From: Liopterus haemorrhoidalis
Lineage: Eukaryota; Arthropoda; Insecta; Coleoptera; Dytiscidae
Assembly (NCBI GenBank): GCA_963971575.1
Contig: OZ020612.1
Coordinates: forward strand, 66,895,869-66,959,868
Direction: 5' to 3'
Length of the DNA: 64,000 nucleotides
Shown: positions 1-12,800 of the stretch, piece after piece
Layout of the letters: every line of letters begins with the position of its first letter
How positions within the stretch are numbered: position 1 is the first letter of the stretch
Made by a program: the position numbers and the translations under genes
Notes under the pieces: model-generated
Told to the model about the DNA's origin: nothing
Databases searched by the model: none
The model's input: only the letters and a program-made list of their open reading frames with translations

Positions 1-150
1 AAATATGAATAAGATTTTTTTCAATATCTGTAATCAGTTAAATAAATAATAGTAGATTAGTAATTTAACGTCCAATTTTGAATATAGGTAGAAATAGGAA
101 ATAATTTCATTCAGCTTTTTGGACAAGAAGCGTTTATTTTAACAAACACA

Positions 151-190
151 ACGTTTCGCCAACAACATTGTTGGCTTCTTCAGGTGCTAT
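151..190 (-). other. Penelope-like terminal motif, hammerhead-ribozyme-like
   Basis: On the minus strand: CTGAAGA (183-177), a perfect 8-bp stem GCCAACAA/TTGTTGGC with a 2-base loop (175-158), then GAAAC (157-153). CUGANGA, stem II and GAAA are the core order of the hammerhead ribozyme, which is known from Penelope-like retroelement ends. One extra unpaired A lies between the core and stem II, and I could not identify stems I and III. A Penelope GIY-YIG fragment elsewhere in the window (45375-45605) supports the association. Likely a degraded solo end. Confidence 0.4.
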
Positions 191-344
191 AACAATAACA
201 TCATAATAGAAAACAATCTTATACAATCAATAAAGAAATTTACCTATGTTAGTTAAACGTAACTATAACAGACTGTACATCAATCATCTCTAAGGATGGT
301 GAAATTGCAGAAATTCATTGACAATAATGTGTACTTGAAGAATA

Positions 345-378
345 CAGAAAATAGGAAATCCTGTTTTCCTATTTTCTG
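345..378. other. Perfect 14-bp hairpin
   Basis: CAGAAAATAGGAAA at 345-358 is followed by a 6-base loop and its exact reverse complement at 365-378. Function unknown; may be an internal foldback of a decayed repeat. Confidence 0.5.
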
Positions 379-439
379 ATAAATCCTAAATTTTGATATA
401 TAGATTGTTATTAATTTTATTTCCGATTATTAGTTTTGT

Positions 440-503
440 ACAAGTAACTATTGCGGACTATAGGGTTGTGCGCCGCCTTAACAAGTTATTTGAGACACCC
501 TGT
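440..503 (-). repeat. Solo mariner-type terminus (TACAGGGTGTCTCAAAT)
   Basis: The end read on the minus strand closely resembles the TIR of the DD41D element at 23778 (CAAGGTGTCTCAAAAG) and is flanked by TA. No partner end is visible upstream, so this is a truncated copy or one reaching beyond the window. Confidence 0.4.
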
Positions 504-609
504 ATACTTGAGGATGAGTAATAAGTAAACCCTAGTGTTGATTGCACTTGGATCATACCACAGAACAACTTTTCAATCAAACAAAAATTGTTTGTTTTTT
601 TTTACTTAC

Positions 610-871
610 TTTTTCGTCGTGATTTTCTTTCCATTAATAAACCTAGTAGACGTGGACGTCCTCTTCATAGCTCCATTACCTGAGCCACTGAATGTGCTGT
701 TGAAAGATGAGAAGGATGTGAAGCCATTATTAGCTCCTGGACCGTTGAAGAAGTCGTCCATTGCATTCATACCCATACCAAAGCCAAACGGGTTGAAAAA
801 CTGGGAGGCGATTGTATTCTGTTGGGGGTGGGAATGACGGTTACCTCGCCGGTGATGAGATCGATGTAAAC
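610..871 (-). CDS. mrj: mrj-like coding exon 4 (Ser/Phe-rich C-terminal region)
   Basis: Acceptor TTTTTTAG at 879-872; donor GTAAGT at 609-604. Frame from exon 3 gives [17 protein letters not shown], then [20 protein letters not shown], a Ser/Phe stretch and KKITTKK. If the donor were not used, the next codon is TAA (608-606), which would end the protein at 207 residues. Relatives continue past this point, so splicing to an unseen exon is more likely. Confidence 0.8.
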
Positions 872-3800
872 CTAAAAAATTGAGAACATTAAAATTTAAT
901 TCTTAAACAGTACCACCAACATAATAAATTTACAATAAAAAACAAAACTATCTGTTTAAATTTTTTAATAATTAACTCGAATTTTATTTATATTTATTGC
1001 TACCGTACATGCGTTCTTATATAGTGACAGTCCTCTATAGTTCATTTCAATTAAGAATGCAGTGTGTAAAGTCCATTCTACATTATACTTTTTTCAATAC
1101 TATCCAACTCTGACGTCATTTCAACCTTTGATACTACAGAATATAGTGGGGGGGAAAAAATAAGAGACAGTGATAAATTTTATGCCTTCCATCTCTTATT
1201 ACTTTTCATTGCCAACTTAAAAATTTTTAGGTTCAGATGGCAGACAACAATTTGGTTATAGTAAACCAATTTATAAATATTGTTTAATTGTGCTAAGTTT
1301 ATATTTAATTATATGATCTAAATAAACTTCTTATCAACGTAATAAACAACTAAAAGTTAAGTTGTAAACAAAAACTAAAAAGTTGGTGTTGGTACGACTG
1401 AAAAGTACAGAACTGTCATCCAAAAATTTGACCGGAGGTAGTTTTGGATGACATTCCCGCAAGTAATAAATTAAAAAATAATTTGCATCTAAAAACCAAT
1501 CATGTGATTAATTTATCTGAGTTTTTGCCAGAATTTTGAGGTTGACATTTTGAAGTAATAGCTGCCGTTATCATGAAATTTTACTGTGCATAAAAACGAT
1601 TCGCCGGAGCCAATCACAGCTGTTACATTATTTTTGAATCGCCCCTTTGAATTAAAAAACAAACAGAGTATAGACTATTTTAATGAGAGTATTTTTAATT
1701 CAAATTTCCGATAATACTGTATTTATTCGCGACTGAAACTAACGTTGGCGGCGCTGCATACAACAGCTAATGGCGGCCGAGAAGCGTATATGTCAGAAGT
1801 TTTTTCTTAATATTTATCTGTTCAAACAATATTTCGGCAAAAAAGCACTGTATTTAAGTCACTATATTTTAAAATACTTCTTAATTCACATAAACTGCAG
1901 CACAACACGCTACAAATATTATCCAAATATACGCTTCTGTTTAATTTAGCCAGTCAACACCAGATGTCTCACTGTTATTTGCAGTCGCGAATAGTAAATC
2001 GTTCTCGGTTCGCAGCGCCAACTATTGCATTCTTATCTGAAATGGATTATAGTTAACAACTGTCTTATTCTAGTACTGTTTTAAGTTGCAATTAATTTAA
2101 TTTTTTAATGTAATGTAAATGTAAAATATTGGCAAAACTGATTGTTTAGTAATAATATAGCAACTATGGAAAGTCCCAGAAATATTGAAGTTTCCAAGCA
2201 ATGCAAACTTTGCCTCCATTTTGAAATTATTTAACTTATACAAAAAAAAAAAAAATAAATAAAAATAATAGGATCCTAACACCTAGATAGTCGTATATGG
2301 GGCAGAGAAGGTAAGTTCTCCGTTTTGAGACCGCCGGCCATAGATATGAAAGCCACGTGGTCAGTGTGTCGTTTAGACCGTTCCTATTATCCCTGTTTAA
2401 ACAGGTACTCACTTTAAGTATGGAATACTTAAGGCTGAGTCGAACCCAGAGCTAACTGCACATTATTTTTCTGATTTATTTTAAATTGCTGTTTTTATGT
2501 AAGCAAAGTTTAAAAAAAATTTCCATGGGTCGGATGATATCTTCTTGCGTCCGGATTTGTCCCGCGGGCCGTAGTTTGGACACCCCTGATACAGACATAC
2601 ATTTCTACGCTGCGTTTATGTTGAAGCAGCGTTAAAAGCTGTAAGAGCGGCGATAATAACAACAATAAAAGCTAATCAAACCTATATTTTGTTGATTTGT
2701 TTATAGTGGAGCTGTGATTATAATATAGAACTAGTTAACTCAGCTGAACCGTTTCCAAAAATGAGTGATTCAGAAGCATTATTACTATTATCTTCAAATG
2801 CTACGAAATGATATGTTGGAAAATGTTTGCAGTCAATATTCTGCAAATCCTCCTAATACCAAGCGATATAAATTTTTAATTTCATCAATGGACGTGTTTA
2901 GCGAACGCAACTGCTAAGAATCAGCACTCAATAAGTTTACTTGGTGATTATAGTCAACTGTTGGAGGTTCGTTAAACAAACAGCAAGCGATATAATAGTA
3001 ATTTTTCACTTAGCGACAAATAAAAACAGCGACAGCGTACAAATGTGTCGCTCAGTAAATTAGAACGCTGTATAAAGTAAGCGGGTTCGTTCAACGAACA
3101 GCCGTCAGTACATACTTAACAGTAGCATTCGCTGAATGCGCCCATTTTTTACAATGACTTGAGGAAGTACCTATATTGTATTCACTTTTGTAAGGACAAA
3201 CCAGATCTGGTTATTTTGATTACTTTTATAGTTTTTACTGACATATCATTTAAAAAAATACCTAACACTGTAAAACATACCTCAGATTTGTTGGCCATGA
3301 TCATTATAATTACAGTCTGTTCCAAACGGTTAAGCGGAACTAAATGGGAATTTAATTCTTTTAGGTTGTCACGAGAAGGGACCTTGCTTGGGTTATTTCA
3401 TTTTTCACGTTGGGATGTCAAAATTTAAAATTCCAACAATGAAACCATGGAAACGAATGACATGTCAAAATTAAATATTTTTTTTAGATATTTTAATGAA
3501 CAAATAAATAAACGGGAAATTTGTATTAAGAATGACACAAAAAATCAAAATATAAAGAAAATGACATTTTAAAATGATATTAACCTTAACCAAAAAATGT
3601 TTATTGTAAGTATGATTTACAAAGCTTAAACAAAACGGCCGAAAGGCACGATTTAAACGATGAAAGTAACTAGATTGCAAAATCTAGTTCCGCTTAACCG
3701 TTTGGAACAGACTGTAGAATATTATTTTTCATTATGACATATGTCAAATGGAATGTCATATTAAGAAAGTGACATTTTATATCATTTTTACACATTTTAA

Positions 3801-6800
3801 AAGGTGCAAACTAGTGAAATCAAAATATCCTCTTAGTTTGTTTTTACAAAATTGAACACAGTATACTTTTTTTTAATGTATTCTAATGTTCACACAAATA
3901 TTTCCCGGAATATCTTTTCAACGTCCATGTTTTCTAATAAATAAGATCTTGGGAATACAGAAATATAGTATTTCCCTTCTCATATCGTTGCGCTACTACT
4001 AAATCTAAAGCCTGGTTTATAATAGCTACATAATATAACTACGCATGGCATATAACATAGCATGTCTCCACAGCACAACGTACAAGCCATAAAAACGGTG
4101 TTTATAATAGGACCAGTGTACCGCATTAGTACATTAGTCGGAACGCGGAGCTCTTCTTGATTTGTCATACAATATTGGATTATTTTCCACTAATTCAACC
4201 AACCTCGCTTCTTTTTACATTTTTTAAAAGTTGTAAACACAATAATAACCAAACAAAGATTCAAATTTTTTTTATGACAATTGACACGCTCTTCCGTGAT
4301 AAAACTATAACATTTTTCTATATTAGTTTTGACAGATACTTAAACTCGATATAAGAATTAAAACGCCGAATTGCATGTTTTCCAACTAATTTTAGATGTT
4401 ATACTACGATATCGCAACTATAGTGCATTCAAAGGTGAGTTTGCAGTATAGCTCTTATGACAAATGGGAGCGGTGTTGCCAAATGTTGTAAAAGTGTCAA
4501 ATGTGTCAATTATAATAATATGAAAAACTCGTATGATTTACAAAAATCAACTCTTATAAAACTCAAAATAACACTCAACAAAAACAAATGGCCATTTGTA
4601 GAATACTGCGTTTACAGATCAGCGCGTTTTAGAGCTGGGAACGTCGTCAAGCAAACTCACCTTTGAACACACTATAGTTATAAGACTTTTATGCAACCGG
4701 ACATAAGTGGAAAAATTCGCTAGTTTGTCAGTTGTTGATACCTTAATATTTCTGGGACACCCCTATAGTTTAAAATTAATAATGATTTGGTATAATGATG
4801 TGCTAAACATTAAGAAACAGTGCAGAAAACATTGAAATAAAATTATAACAAAGGAATGAGGAATTTAGGAAAGAAAAATAGGAATGATATACAGAAAAAT
4901 GCTACGCTAGAATGAAATCAAAACTCGATTTTTCTTTCATTAAATCAAAATTTTACTTTGGTTTAAGCTTAACTCTTTATTTTGAAATCTAGTAACTTTA
5001 ACAACTGAATGGGACTTTTGACTAAAGCCTCAATTCAATCGTTAAACAGCGAGTTCGTGACTTAAGAAAATAAAAACTCCTTTGAGTTCCACTTAAACTT
5101 TTGGATAGACTATATTTACAAGATTGCCAGTAAAGTATTGTAAAAAAAAACATTTACGCATACACAAGCACACAGACACATACAAAATATTAAAAACAAT
5201 ATTACTGACAATCCTGTATTAAAAATCTAGGCGCTATTAGTCATATATGATGTGCGCCAAAATAAACCAACTAAATAAACTTTTTTTGTACAATTTATTA
5301 ATTATTTTCTACAAGTTCTAGCAAGAAGTGAAGTAAAGATCAAAATGAAAGACAACATAACGAATTGCATGGATGCTACAAATATTCTTAACCAGTAAAA
5401 ATCGTTTAACTGAAGAAAAGTATTTTTTATACCTTGAGGATTAACGTCCATAGCAAATTCTGGAACAAATGGAAATAAAATATTAATTTAAGAAAAAATG
5501 TTAATTCGGGAAAAGGTACTGCAAAAAGGGTGCTGAATTGTCTCACTTTAAAAAGATTTTTTGAGATGAGATATTTTTTATAACATATCAAAACCGAACA
5601 GAGTTAGCGTCCTATGGTTTGATTTTTTGTTTTTTATGCCATTCACAGTAAATAATTTGGTAATATACAAATTTTACCAATTCTTCATCACTGTTTTGAA
5701 AACAAGTTAAATTTCACAAAATTTTAATTTTCGTTTCGCCATATATATCAAAAATTAGAATTAGCACTGTTGTTGCAAGTTTTAAAGTCCTTTTGGAGGC
5801 CCTTAAGTCACAAAGAAAATCCCAAACATTTTTATTTTTTTGTGAAATTTTGGATATTTTGAAAATTGTTTTAAAATTTTAAAGAAACAAAATCGGTAGA
5901 ATATTGAATATTTCAGAACTGAGCACAGATGGCAGGGCCGGCGCTAGGCATGTGCAGTGGCACATGGCCTTGCGGCCCAAAAGGTCTCGCGTATTGTGCG
6001 AACTTTCTGAACCGCGCGTACTCGCGTACACCCAACTGAATTGTATATGTAGTTATCGAGCGCGCTGAAATTAGAAAAAAGAAAAGGGTGGGGTGCTTTG
6101 CATCAGCTGTGAAGCGCTGTGATTCCCCGAATACGAGAAAAAATCACACAGCCGGAAGTAATTGATAGATGCCACAGAAAAAAAATAGTGTAACATTCAC
6201 TAAATGTATTCCTTATTAAAATATATACATTTGAAACATTATAGGAGTATCTAATATGTAAACATAGCGTGGTAGCGGACAGAACCAGGTAAGGAAAATT
6301 ACATTTTGACTGATTTGTCTCGTTCATTCCGTCATTTTGCGTGGTCCATAATTATTGAACCAGACCTTTTTGACCACCGCGTCAATATAATTTTTTCTTG
6401 TCAATCTCGCACATGGCCTCGCAAATTCTAGCGCCGGCCCTGACAGATGGACCTGTGGTTAGAATTTTTTTAACGTTCTTTTACGCAGTAAAAAGTGGAG
6501 CATTATTGATTTTACACATTTTAAACACCGTTTTGAAAAATTACCATATGAAAATTGTTTTTCGTATGGTCATATCTCAAAAAATTAAACGTGATAGAAA
6601 CCCGAGGTTGGAATTTTTGGAATCCTTAAGTCCTAAATGGCATTTTAGTTACATTATACATACCAAAATTGAAAAAAAGGGTTTTATGTAAAATTTTGAA
6701 ATTTATGTGCACAATTTTCAATCTCGAAATCGGTTAAAGATGACCTAGAATTGTCACATTTTGAAGCAAATTTTAAATTATTTCGAAAACAGTCAGTATA

Positions 6801-9800
6801 ATTTGATTTTTTTAAATACAGTAATACCCCGCCACTCGACGTTAATTCGTTCTGAAAAAGCGTCGAGTAGCGATTACGTCGAGTGGCGAGTTGAATTTCT
6901 CCATAAGAAATAAAGGGAGTCATATGTACATATATACATATATAAGGAAATACTTATATGTATATGTTTTCCTTTTAGCTATGCTTGCATTTCTATCCTT
7001 TGGACTCATAATTATAAATATAAATCACTTATTTTAGCAAAAAAAAAAAGTTTATAGCTGTACTAAATCTGAGTTGTTATCGTCAAGATATCTAGGCGCG
7101 AACTGCTGGCCATGCGTTCAATTTGCTTTGTTTACTAAATATGTATCACGTGATCGGTACTCGATCACGCGTCGGATAACGATGCTCCGTCGACTCTCAC
7201 TCTCGACATTTACTTCGAGTGGCGAAAACGTCGAGCTAAGAGGCAGCCGAGTAACGGGGTATTACTGTAGATCGAAGTAAATTTTCAAAATTTAATCTAA
7301 TTATTTTACCAGCAAATATATCAGAGAAGGAAGATCCACCGAAGAATTCTCTGAAGACATCCTCCGGGTCCCTAAATGTGAATGGGAATCCTCCAAATCC
7401 AATATCGTATTCATCTTCATGTCTTGTTCTTCTGTTTCCGCCATTTGCCATCAAACCTTCTTTTCCATATTGGTCATATATTCGCCTCTTCTTATCTGAA
7501 AGAAAAAAAATAAATAAATATTACTTTGAGATTACGATTAGAGAATTTAGAAATGTCCGTTTCTGAATGTGACGTGTATTGGCTTCTGCCTGGAAGAACA
7601 GTACAGTATTGTAAAAAGTACAAGGAAAGAATAAATCTGTATCTTTTTTTCATCAACAGGTTTCAACTGCCCGCGCTTGTTAGCTGAGTTTTCCTCAGAT
7701 AACAGACATTTCAAAATTAAGTTGGATTAGATTTTATGATAAATTTTTCTCTGGTAGTTCCGACAAATTCAAGAAACCTCTAAGGTCTAAAGATATAAAA
7801 AGGCAAAATCTTTTTGTAAGAAGGTAATTCTTCACTTAATATTGTCGCAAAAATATCGATAGAATCATTTAATTATTGTATTTTCTATTATAAGGCCCGG
7901 TTTTTCCACCTTCAGATAAACTTCCAGGTAACTATCTGACGGATAAGGTTATTCATAACCGCATCTGCTGAGTAAATGTCATCCCTTCTTTCTATACAAA
8001 TGTATCTATCGGATAGTTATCTAACTGATAATGATACTAACGTATTGGATTCACTGACTGGTATTGACATTTATTCAGCAGATGAAGTTACAAATAACCT
8101 TATCTGTCAGATAGTTACCTGGAACTTTATCTGAAGGTGGAAAGACCGGGCCTTAAAGAAATTAATTAATAATTCTGACCCGAAAATGTTAATAAAAACG
8201 GGCCCTAAACATTAATTTGTATTTTTTTTATGTAATCATTATTATTAATCAAACGGGCCGGGCACCTTTCGCGGTAGGACCCGTGATAAATGTTTCATAT
8301 GTCAACCCCCCCCCCCCCTGGGCGGTCCTGTTTCATATTCATTGACGCGACAGCCCAAGGTGGACCTGGGCCTCTTGTTTCCAGGTTTCATGACCAAATT
8401 TTCAATCTGTGTACAATCAGGAGTAATATGGTCAGTATTACATCCATTTTTTTAGCGTACACAGAAAGGCGCCTACAGTTTATAGCCGGTTGCGAACGGC
8501 TATGCAGAACCTTTAATTTGTATTAATATTTTCTACACAAATTATTTGACATAAGCAGGAGTTGAACTAGCATCCGTTCCTAGCAGTCAAACTGCACGTA
8601 CAAACGAATTAACACAGGCTTGTTTACTAAAATTAAATTGTTTACTTCTCGGGTCCGTTTTTTCCTTTCCTCTATTTTATTCTTTCCTTGTAAGCTGTTT
8701 ATATTTGTCTAATGTTAGTCAGTTAATAAAATCGCGGAAAAACCAGCACCAATATATACTATCAAATAGGCGATTCAATAGTAGATACTTTATCAAAAAA
8801 TGTAGACACTTAAAACTTAAAAAAAATGAAACAAAAGGCACAAGCTTGGGCTGTCTAAGGGTTAATATATAAAAAAGAACGTTAGATAAAACTAAAATAT
8901 CAAACATGAATTAATAAAACTACACTACAATCTATGGTTAGTTACAAAAGGTTTTCAGTAAGTTTTCCTTTTTAGGTCAAAAAATTGTTAAATAACTTTA
9001 AAGAACACTATTAATTTTTATAATAAAAGATCCACCACAGTATACTTTAAATACAGCAAACACCTTGATCTGCTGTTAATATTACCCACTTCTGGTTAAG
9101 CAACTCTAGCCAAAATATTACAATTAAAGTACTCTACAGTAGATTGTAAGACGAACTATGAAATTTAAAATGCGCATCAACAGTTACATTTTAAATAAAA
9201 ATCAATTTAAAAGAAAACTGATTTGCTATAATCTATAAGGCAGGCTTAAATTCCAAATGAATTAAAACTTCGCGGCTTGATCGTTCCACCTCTAGATACA
9301 CATTAGATTAAATTTTATCCTGCAAAAATATAAAAATTGTTGTTCCACATCCGGATAAAATATACCTTCATTTTAAAAAAAAACATAAATATAGTCAGCT
9401 ATATAATATCAATTTTGATCAAGACTAGGTTCAATAATAAACATCTAAATTATTATTTTAAAACGTTCGACTACAAAATTTAAAAAATTGATGGGAAGTG
9501 TGAATATTCACACATTTCAGGGTTTCGCAGGTATATAATAAGTGAAGGCGGCATGCCTTCCGAGTGTGTAGGACAAATTTTACTTTGTAGTAATCACGGC
9601 AAAATGAACGATATTTTTAAAATAATTTATCGTCTGTTAATCATATAATAAGACTGGTTATTAAATTTACGCTCTTAAAAATTAAATGCAACATTTGTCA
9701 AAATATAACTAGAATTTTGACAAAATAATTTCAACACAATAAAAATGCAAAAAAAAAACAGAAAAAATAAAATTCACTCCGTACTCGAACTCGAAACCCT

Positions 9801-12800
9801 TCGTTTCCAGCGCATTTTAGCTTACGACACCAGTGCTCTAACCATTACGCTATCGCACACCTTGCATGTGGGTGTCTTACATTGGTATAACTTTTGTATT
9901 TTGTGAACCAAAAAATGCGTTATTTTCCGAAAACATAATCTGATCAAAAATTCCTGTTGTACTATTTCGGTTCACACCAATATACATTACTTAGATTTTT
10001 TTTAGATTTTTAGTTTAAACCATCTGGGCTACAGGGTGTGGGACAAAACTTTTTTGCACAATTTTGGCAAAAATCGCATCAAAATAATTTATTTTGCAAA
10101 AATAAAAATTTGATCGTTATTCCATGTACTAAGGGCTTTCATTTGATACCCTACTCAGAATTTAAAAAAAATATTTTTGTTTTCGATGAGCACATATTTG
10201 TTTATATTTTTAGGGGGATATGTTTTAGTATTTTTCCTATGTGCGGGTCAAAGAGTTGTATAAGCATGCCAAATTTCAACTCTCTAGGTTTAGCCGTTTG
10301 GATACAATTTTTGCCGAACAGACAGACAGACGACAAAATGACGGTATAAGGGTTTTTTTGGTTATACCTACAAAACCCTAAAAAGAGCCTATTGTGGCTT
10401 TTTGCCTTGGAGTTCCAAAGAAATAGCATTTAACCTGTAGGGTTCCGCAGATGTAAGAAGGTTGAAGACCACTGCGTTAGATCCAACGATATAACAATTT
10501 AATTTTAATAATTTACTCTACAAAATGAAATGATAGAACCTTTAAAGTCTTTAAAGAATAGCGCGGGGGTGGCAAAATGTATCAAAGGACTCAAAATTTC
10601 TTAGGGGGGCCTAGTATTAAACCTTGCCAGGGCCCGATAAAAGTTATAGCGCCATGATGTGGCGCCACACTGATCTATACAATACAGAGCGCGAAACATT
10701 TTCAATTGCTAGCGCAGAACGGTCAATGCGCGAATTGTTAAGTTGTTTCAAAGTGCGCGGGGTAATGGCGAATAAATAATAATTGTGTGTCATCCAAATT
10801 AAACGTGCTTAAACAAGCAATTTTCATTGATGTACCAATTATTAGAAAATTAGTTTTCTGCATGCAACTTTTAAACTTGGGCTCCGTTTTAAAAGAGCGC
10901 TAATGTGATGCTCACACCCAGGCGGAGAGTACTATCGAGGCGATAGTTATGCTATTAAAAATTCAATATTTTAAAATTTAGATAATTTAATTGTTATATT
11001 GCTTTCCCCATATATATGTCGTTCAATTTTAGTTAGTAATTTTAGAGAAGCATTAGAATCACTAAATTTTAAAAAGGAACAAAGCTGTTAGTTATGATGT
11101 GTGTTATATTTTTTGGGGTGTTCAAAGTATCTACCAAAGAACCGACGAAACAGTGAATCATGGCTGAATCCACGGAAACTGTAGTTTTTGCTCGGCTTCG
11201 TTGAAGGAGTGTGAGTCTTCTGATGATACCTATTGTCGTATATCTTCCTTTTTGACTCTGTGAGATACAATCGCGAAAATAAAACACTTATAAAACACAT
11301 TACTAAATATTATCAACAGGCTTACGGCTTATTTATAATTAAAAAAAGTACTGGTATTTTATTTTTGTATTTAAAATGGCGTAAATTAAATAAATAACTT
11401 TTTTGTTTGATACATTGTATTAAATTCAGTGACTATACATTGCATACTATACACTGCAACACCATAAAGAATAATGAAATAGTCAAACGTCCACTTAGCA
11501 AGCTTTTAACTGCAAAGATATGCAGCGCCGAGAGTATGTATTCCGCCGTTACCCCAACTCAATGCCAATCACCGGAATACAATAAGCAATTGATACTGCC
11601 AATATATGGAGCACATTGAGTCATTGTGTATTATAACTTGTAAAGCCCAGTCTTTCCAGCTTCAGGTAAACCTCTAGGTAACTATCTGACAGATAAGGTT
11701 ATGTGATACTTTCTGTACTGAATAAATATCATTCCGTCTTTCAATACAAATTTATCTAACGGATAATGAGACTGACGTATTGAATTCACTGATTGGTATT
11801 GGTATTTATTCAGCAGATGAAGTTCCAGATAACCCTATCTGTCAGATAGTTATCAAGAGCAGTGTTTCTCAACCGGGGAGCCGTGACACACTGGAGGGCC
11901 GTGAAAGCTTCGTCGGGGGGCCGCAAAGTCATACAAGATCGAAGAATGATTTTTTTTTGTGATTGTTTTTATTATGCTCCGAGTTGCAGATAACTCTAAG
12001 AGTATGGATACGAAAGTCTTTAAATGGAAGGCACTTAGAACACTTGTAAATAAAAATACTTTATTCTCAAGTCACTATAGAGAATACAATTTTTCGTCAA
12101 CGGAAAGATATTAAATAAATGTTTAAGTAAAAGTTGTTTCTTTTTAAAAGCTCTATCCAAAGATACTAACATGACATACGTTCCCATTTAAAAACTAAAA
12201 GTTGTTTTTGCTACCCTTCACTTCCGGCTTATTCGGGAAAAGTTCAGTACTATTATTCAATTATTTGAATAAACTTTGGTCATCAAAATTTTCCCCCAGC
12301 TTGCTAACACGTCGCCTTTTCTAGAAAAATCGTGTCCCTCTATCTTGATACACACAATATATATCGTCCCCTTAATACTGCAACTGGGTAACTCGAATTT
12401 TGGGTATTTTGAGCTATTTGCACCTACCTATTCAACTGTTATGTTTGTTATGCTAAATAAGTGCTGCTATATGTCTAAGTACAAAAACCCAGTAAAACAA
12501 ATAAATAAGTCCATTGCTTAAAAACTTAAAACTGATTTTCTGAGAAACTAATTTCAAGTTACCTGGCTGTAGTATTAATGGAACTATATATAGGGGGTCG
12601 CAAACAATATGTATATAATTTCGGGGAGTCACATGCCAGAAAAGGTTCAGAAACACTGATCTAGAGGGTTACCTGAAGCTGGGAAGACCGGGCCTAAATG
12701 TACTATTTGTTTTACGCACGACAGTAGCGATGGTTTTTAATTAAAAAATAGGTAAATTTACAGAGAGAGAACGCGAAAAAAATCATAAACATCTGTAATG

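Noticed and set aside
535..837. Plus-strand ORF of 100 codons at 535-837
   Set aside because: It is the antisense shadow of mrj-like exon 4.
3471..3680. Short ORFs conserved at 3471, 57956 and 60378 as a small gene family
   Set aside because: All lie wholly within CAGTCTG MITE copies; the similarity is that of the DNA element.
6398..6691. Plus-strand ORF at 6398-6691
   Set aside because: It crosses the right end of a hAT MITE and the AT-rich repeat and has no family resemblance.
10038..10349. ORFs at 10038, 26906 and 62831 with a shared sequence and RQTDRQTD repeats
   Set aside because: They are translations of the modular repeat and its GACA tract, frames differ by copy, and no domain is seen.
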